From JAJPXC01 sp964520525 (lineage in GTDB: Bacteria > Bacteroidota > Bacteroidia > Bacteroidales > Muribaculaceae): 64,000 bases of DNA. Both the position numbers and the translations under genes were made by a program. The notes below the pieces were generated by a model. It had not been told where the DNA came from. It ran no database searches and saw only the letters and a list, made by a program, of their open reading frames with translations. Within the stretch, counting starts at the first letter, position 1, and every line of letters starts with the position of its first letter. The stretch lies in assembly GCA_964520525.1 (NCBI GenBank), contig CAZFNR010000003.1, positions 1 through 64,000 on the forward strand, written 5' to 3'. Shown in pieces: positions 60,705 to 64,000 of the stretch.

Positions 60705-61220
60705 ATGAGACATAATAAAAAATTCAACCACCTTGGCCGCAAAAAAGCCCATCGTGACGCCCTCCTCGCAAACATGACCATCTCACTGATCATGAAAAAG
60801 CGTATCTTCACGACGCTTGCCAAGGCAAAAGCCCTGCGTATGTACGCCGAGCCGCTGATCAACCGCGCCAAAGAAGACTCTATGGGCAACCGCCGACTCG
60901 TCTTCAGCTATCTCCAGAATAAATACGCTGTGACCGAGCTTTTCCGCGAAGTCGCCCAGAAAATAGCTGACCGTCCCGGAGGATACACCCGCATCTTAAA
61001 AACCGGCAACCGCCTTGGCGATAACGCCCAGATGTGCATGATCGAGCTTGTAGACTACAATGAGAATATGCTCAAGGAAAAAGTCGCTAAGAAAGCCACC
61101 GGCCGCACTCGCCGTTCCGGCAAGAAAGCCGCTGACAAAGCCGCTCCCGCCGCTGAAGCCCCTGTTGCCGAAGCACCCGCGGCTGAAGCTCCGGCAGCTG
61201 AAGCACCCGCAGCCGAATAA
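60705..61220 (+). CDS. rplQ: 50S ribosomal protein L17 with extended tail
   Basis: 171 residues, about 45 longer than the E. coli protein. The core (MRHNKKFNHLGRKKAHRDALLANMTISLIMKKRIFTTLAKAKALR) is normal. The tail is Lys-rich, then a repeated Ala-Glu-Ala-Pro unit (EAPVAEAPAAEAPAAEAPAA), probably disordered. Last ribosomal gene, followed by a strong terminator. Confidence 0.97.
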   Translation: MRHNKKFNHLGRKKAHRDALLANMTISLIMKKRIFTTLAKAKALRMYAEPLINRAKEDSMGNRRLVFSYLQNKYAVTELFREVAQKIADRPGGYTRILKTGNRLGDNAQMCMIELVDYNENMLKEKVAKKATGRTRRSGKKAADKAAPAAEAPVAEAPAAEAPAAEAPAAE

Positions 61221-61250
61221 TAAACGGACAACATCCAAATTGTTAATAAA

Positions 61251-61295
61251 GCCAACCCGCGATAAATTCACTATCGCGGGCTGGCTTGTTTTTGA
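61251..61295 (+). terminator. Rho-independent terminator of the ribosomal supercluster
   Basis: AGCCAACCCGCGATA (61251-61265) pairs with TATCGCGGGCTGGCT (61273-61287), one mismatch, followed by a T-rich run. Confidence 0.9.
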
Positions 61296-61315
61296 TGGAA
61301 ATTTATTACCTTTGT
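61286..61315 (+). promoter_or_regulatory. Promoter of eno
   Basis: TTG (61287-61289), 18-nt spacer, TACCTTTG (61308-61315). It abuts the rplQ terminator, so eno is expressed independently, with a leader of about 55-60 nt. Confidence 0.7.
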
Positions 61316-61378
61316 GTCGAAATTATTAGAGAAAAATTTAACTCAATATTTTTACTGAATTTTTAAAGTAAAACAACT

Positions 61379-62689
61379 ATGAAGATTGAAAAAATCATCG
61401 GTCGTGAAGTCCTCGACTCACGCGGCAATCCCACTGTCGAAGTTGACGTAATGCTTGAATCAGGTGCGCGCGGCCGCGCTTCAGTTCCCTCTGGAGCTTC
61501 AACCGGCGTTAACGAAGCTCTCGAGCTTCGCGACGGTGACAAATCGCGCTATATGGGCAAAGGTGTCACTAAAGCTGTCGCTAACGTTAACGGCCCCATC
61601 GCCCAAGCCCTCGTTGGCATGAGCGCCCTTGACCAGATTGCCATCGACGAAAAAATGCTCGCTCTCGACGGCACTGAAACCAAGTCAAACCTCGGTGCCA
61701 ACGCCATCCTCGGCGTTTCTCTCGCCGTCGCTAAAGCCGCTGCCGACTACCTCGACCTCCCCCTCTACAAATACATCGGCGGATGCAACTCATATGCTCT
61801 CCCCGTGCCTATGATGAACATCATCAACGGCGGTGCCCACTCTGATGCTCCCATCTGCTTCCAGGAATTCATGATTCGCCCCATCGGCGCGGCTTCTTTC
61901 AAAGAAGGCATCCGCATGGGTACCGAAGTGTTCCACAACCTCAAGAAAGTGCTCAAAGAACGCAACCTCTCTACCGCAGTCGGCGACGAAGGCGGTTTCG
62001 CACCCAGCCTAGAAGGCACTGAGGATGCGCTTAACTGCATCATCAAGGCTATCGAACTCGCAGGATACAAACCCGGCAAAGATGTGACTATCGGTCTTGA
62101 CTGCGCTTCATCTGAGTTCTATGAAGATGGCAAGTACCACTACAGCCACCTCAACAATGGCGCTCCCAAAGAAGAAAACGGCAAAACTTACACAAGCCAA
62201 GAGCAAGCCGAATTCCTCAAAGGCCTCGTTGATAACTATCCCATCGATTCAATCGAAGATGGTATGGCAGAGAACGACTGGGAAGGTTGGAAGATTCTCA
62301 CCGACCTTATTGGCGACCGTTGCCAGCTCGTCGGCGACGACTTGTTCGTTACCAACGTTAAATACCTCCAGAAAGGTATCGAGCTTGGCTGCGCCAACTC
62401 AATCCTCGTCAAAGTTAACCAAATCGGTTCGCTCACCGAGACTCTCCGCGCCGTAGAGCTCGCACAGCGCAACGGCTACACCGCTGTCATCTCTCACCGC
62501 TCAGGCGAGACTGAAGACGCTACCATCGCCGACATCGCTGTCGCTACCAATGCCGGACAAATCAAGACCGGTTCAGCAAGCCGTTCCGACCGTATGGCCA
62601 AGTACAACCAGCTCCTCCGTATCGAGGAAGAACTTGGTGAGGCAGCCGTTTACGGTTATGGCAAAAAGACCAAACGTCCCCAGGCATAA
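61379..62689 (+). CDS. eno: Enolase
   Basis: Interconverts 2-phosphoglycerate and phosphoenolpyruvate in glycolysis. 436 residues with SRGNPTVEVDVML, GANAILGVSLAVAKAAA, the catalytic region AVGDEGGFAPSLE, the catalytic Lys in SILVKVNQIGSLTET, and ISHRSGETEDATIADIAV. Codon use is that of a highly expressed gene. Own promoter and terminator. Confidence 0.98.
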   Translation: MKIEKIIGREVLDSRGNPTVEVDVMLESGARGRASVPSGASTGVNEALELRDGDKSRYMGKGVTKAVANVNGPIAQALVGMSALDQIAIDEKMLALDGTETKSNLGANAILGVSLAVAKAAADYLDLPLYKYIGGCNSYALPVPMMNIINGGAHSDAPICFQEFMIRPIGAASFKEGIRMGTEVFHNLKKVLKERNLSTAVGDEGGFAPSLEGTEDALNCIIKAIELAGYKPGKDVTIGLDCASSEFYEDGKYHYSHLNNGAPKEENGKTYTSQEQAEFLKGLVDNYPIDSIEDGMAENDWEGWKILTDLIGDRCQLVGDDLFVTNVKYLQKGIELGCANSILVKVNQIGSLTETLRAVELAQRNGYTAVISHRSGETEDATIADIAVATNAGQIKTGSASRSDRMAKYNQLLRIEEELGEAAVYGYGKKTKRPQA

Positions 62690-62714
62690 TCGCCCCGGGA
62701 ATACAATAACATTG

Positions 62715-62751
62715 CCGGTCGCCGTGCTGATGCACGGCGACCGGTTTTTTT
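62715..62751 (+). terminator. Rho-independent terminator after eno
   Basis: CCGGTCGCCGTGC (62715-62727) pairs perfectly with GCACGGCGACCGG (62732-62744); loop TGAT; seven Ts follow. Confidence 0.92.
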
Positions 62752-62768
62752 ATATAACGTTAGTTTTG

Positions 62769-62776
62769 TAATTTTG
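62769..62776 (+). promoter_or_regulatory. -7 promoter element of the GT39-like gene
   Basis: TAATTTTG, exact -7 match, about 40 nt before the start codons. No clear -33 TTTG; the T-run of the eno terminator occupies the expected place. Confidence 0.6.
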
Positions 62777-62815
62777 CGGCAGATAACGACAGGCCTCCGG
62801 GGCCTCTAAAACATA

Positions 62816-64000
62816 ATGATGATGAAAACCGACATATTGACCATACAACGTCGCAACCGGCTCATTTTGCTGCTCATCCTTTTAGTGACCTTCATACCGT
62901 TCCTCGGCGAAACACTTTTCAACACCAAAGGCGAGCCGCGCGAGGCCATCGTGGCTCTCTCGATGCTGCAATCAGGCGACTGGATTCTGCCAGTCTCCTA
63001 CGGGGCCGACATCCCCTATAAGCCCCCGTTTCTCGCATGGTGCATAGCCGCTTTCTCAGCCTTGTTTGGCGGTCACGTCACTGAGTTCACATCGCGGCTG
63101 CCGTCGGCCTTGGCTTGTGTCGCAATGGTGATGGCGGGATTCTCGCTCTACACCCGCGAATCGCGCGGGCACGGCTCAGGCGCTGTCGCTGTCGCAGCCG
63201 CGTTCATCACTTTCACCTCGTTTGAGGTTCACAGAGCCGCGTATGCTTGCCGTGTCGATATGCTGCTGACGGCTTTCATCGTCTGCTCCATCTACTCGCT
63301 TTACCGTTATTACCGCTTTGGCCATCGAGTCGGGTGGCTACTGCTTTCCGTGCTGCTCATGAGTTGCGGCGTGCTAACGAAAGGCCCGGTCGGCATGATT
63401 CTCCCTTGTCTTGTCATCGGTGTGTTCCGGCTCACCGAAGGCGAGCGATTCTTACCCGCGTTCATCTCCATGACAGCAATCGGAGCCGCGTCGCTTTTCC
63501 TGCCCGCACTGTGGTATCTCGCTGCCTACAATCAAGGCGGACGCGAGTTCCTCGACCTTGCCATGGAAGAAAATTTCGGGCGTTTTCTCGGAAAGATGAG
63601 CTATTCATCTCATGCCAATCCCGTGTGGTACAACTTCCTCACGCTCATCGCCGGATACCTCCCTTACACGCTGCTGCTGTTGCTCACACTGTTCAGCCTG
63701 CGACGCGGCAAACCGGCAAAAGTCGGCGCCCCGTTCGTTGAGTGGCTCAAACGTCAGTGGCGTAATTTCCTCTCAATGCGCCCCATTGCGCGTATGTCGT
63801 TGTTGGCTGCAGTGCTGATATTCCTGTTCTATTGCTTCCCCGAGAGTAAACGCAGCGTCTACCTCCTGCCGGTCTACCCATTTATAGCTTACTTTATAGC
63901 CATATATATGCGCCGCATGGTCGTTGATGGGCCGCGTATGGTTAAGCTCTATTGCGCCTTCATCGCCTTTCTTGCCATAGCTGCGCCCATATTGTTCGCG
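62816..64000 (+). CDS. ArnT/GT39-like membrane glycosyltransferase, partial
   Basis: 395 codons open to the window end, three consecutive ATGs at the start (62816, 62819, 62822). Multispanning protein: a hydrophobic first helix (NRLILLLILLVTFIPFLGE), then FNTKGEPREAIVALSMLQSGDWILP, KPPFLAWCIAAFSALFGG and TSRLPSALA, the pattern of PMT/ArnT (GT39/GT83) enzymes, which use polyprenyl-phosphate sugars in the periplasm. The E in GEPREA matches the acid that follows the first helix in ArnT. Probable role: modifying a lipid or protein with a sugar; acceptor unknown. 3' end outside the window. Confidence 0.85.
   Translation, partial: MMMKTDILTIQRRNRLILLLILLVTFIPFLGETLFNTKGEPREAIVALSMLQSGDWILPVSYGADIPYKPPFLAWCIAAFSALFGGHVTEFTSRLPSALACVAMVMAGFSLYTRESRGHGSGAVAVAAAFITFTSFEVHRAAYACRVDMLLTAFIVCSIYSLYRYYRFGHRVGWLLLSVLLMSCGVLTKGPVGMILPCLVIGVFRLTEGERFLPAFISMTAIGAASLFLPALWYLAAYNQGGREFLDLAMEENFGRFLGKMSYSSHANPVWYNFLTLIAGYLPYTLLLLLTLFSLRRGKPAKVGAPFVEWLKRQWRNFLSMRPIARMSLLAAVLIFLFYCFPESKRSVYLLPVYPFIAYFIAIYMRRMVVDGPRMVKLYCAFIAFLAIAAPILFA

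Noticed and set aside
63247..63818. ORFs overlapping the last gene in other frames
   Set aside because: The in-frame GT39-like reading from 62816 is open to the window end with membrane segments and conserved motifs; the others are Arg/His-rich shadows.
1..64000. CRISPR arrays, transposases, integrases, prophage genes
   Set aside because: No regularly spaced repeats of suitable length and no mobile-element protein was recognised on either strand.

Overview
The window is about 64 kb of a Bacteroidota chromosome of moderate GC content, most likely order Bacteroidales and probably family Muribaculaceae. Three things point there. Intergenic regions repeatedly carry the Bacteroidota promoter pair (a -33 TTTG about 18-20 nt from a -7 TAnnTTTG). 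Most start codons lack a Shine-Dalgarno sequence. The gene order (rpsL-rpsG-fusA running straight into the S10, spc and alpha operons, ending at rplQ and then eno; a sigma-54 regulator with lptE and secG) and the secreted proteins are Bacteroidales-like. The family assignment is inference; no rRNA gene is present.

Layout. 1-52: 3'-truncated tRNA-Lys on the minus strand. 0.2-6.4 kb: plus-strand run of a DUF5715 exported protein, a large AsmA-like protein, a HAD phosphatase and aroB. 6.4-7.4 kb: an AT-rich patch with a Fic-domain gene whose catalytic histidine is replaced. 7.5-11.7 kb: small exported and outer-membrane proteins around a divergent control region with two related palindromes. 11.9-18.7 kb: tatC/tatA, fabD, a DJ-1/PfpI protein, and a minus-strand envelope operon (acyltransferase, sigma-54 activator, LptE-like lipoprotein, TPR protein, SecG). 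19.2-22.5 kb: one very large secreted GH71/GH99-like protein.

22.9-42.7 kb is an exopolysaccharide/capsule locus: Wzc-type tyrosine kinase, Wzy-like polymerase, several glycosyltransferases, a TupA-like ATP-grasp protein, a Wza-like export lipoprotein on the opposite strand, a Wzx-like flippase, and a wecC-tagA-wecB module that would make and transfer an N-acetylmannosamine(uronate) unit. It ends with a CPA2 antiporter and an isolated rfbC. No initiating sugar-phosphate transferase is visible. In front of wecC lies the most unusual non-coding feature: a promoter followed by a roughly 100-nt sequence that can fold into a three-helix pseudoknot.

42.9-61.3 kb is the contiguous str-S10-spc-alpha ribosomal supercluster (rpsL to rplQ, with fusA, secY, map, infA and rpoA), with several structured spacers that may be autoregulatory sites. 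rpmD and rpmJ are present as short genes. eno follows with its own promoter and terminator, and the window ends inside a GT39/ArnT-like membrane glycosyltransferase gene.
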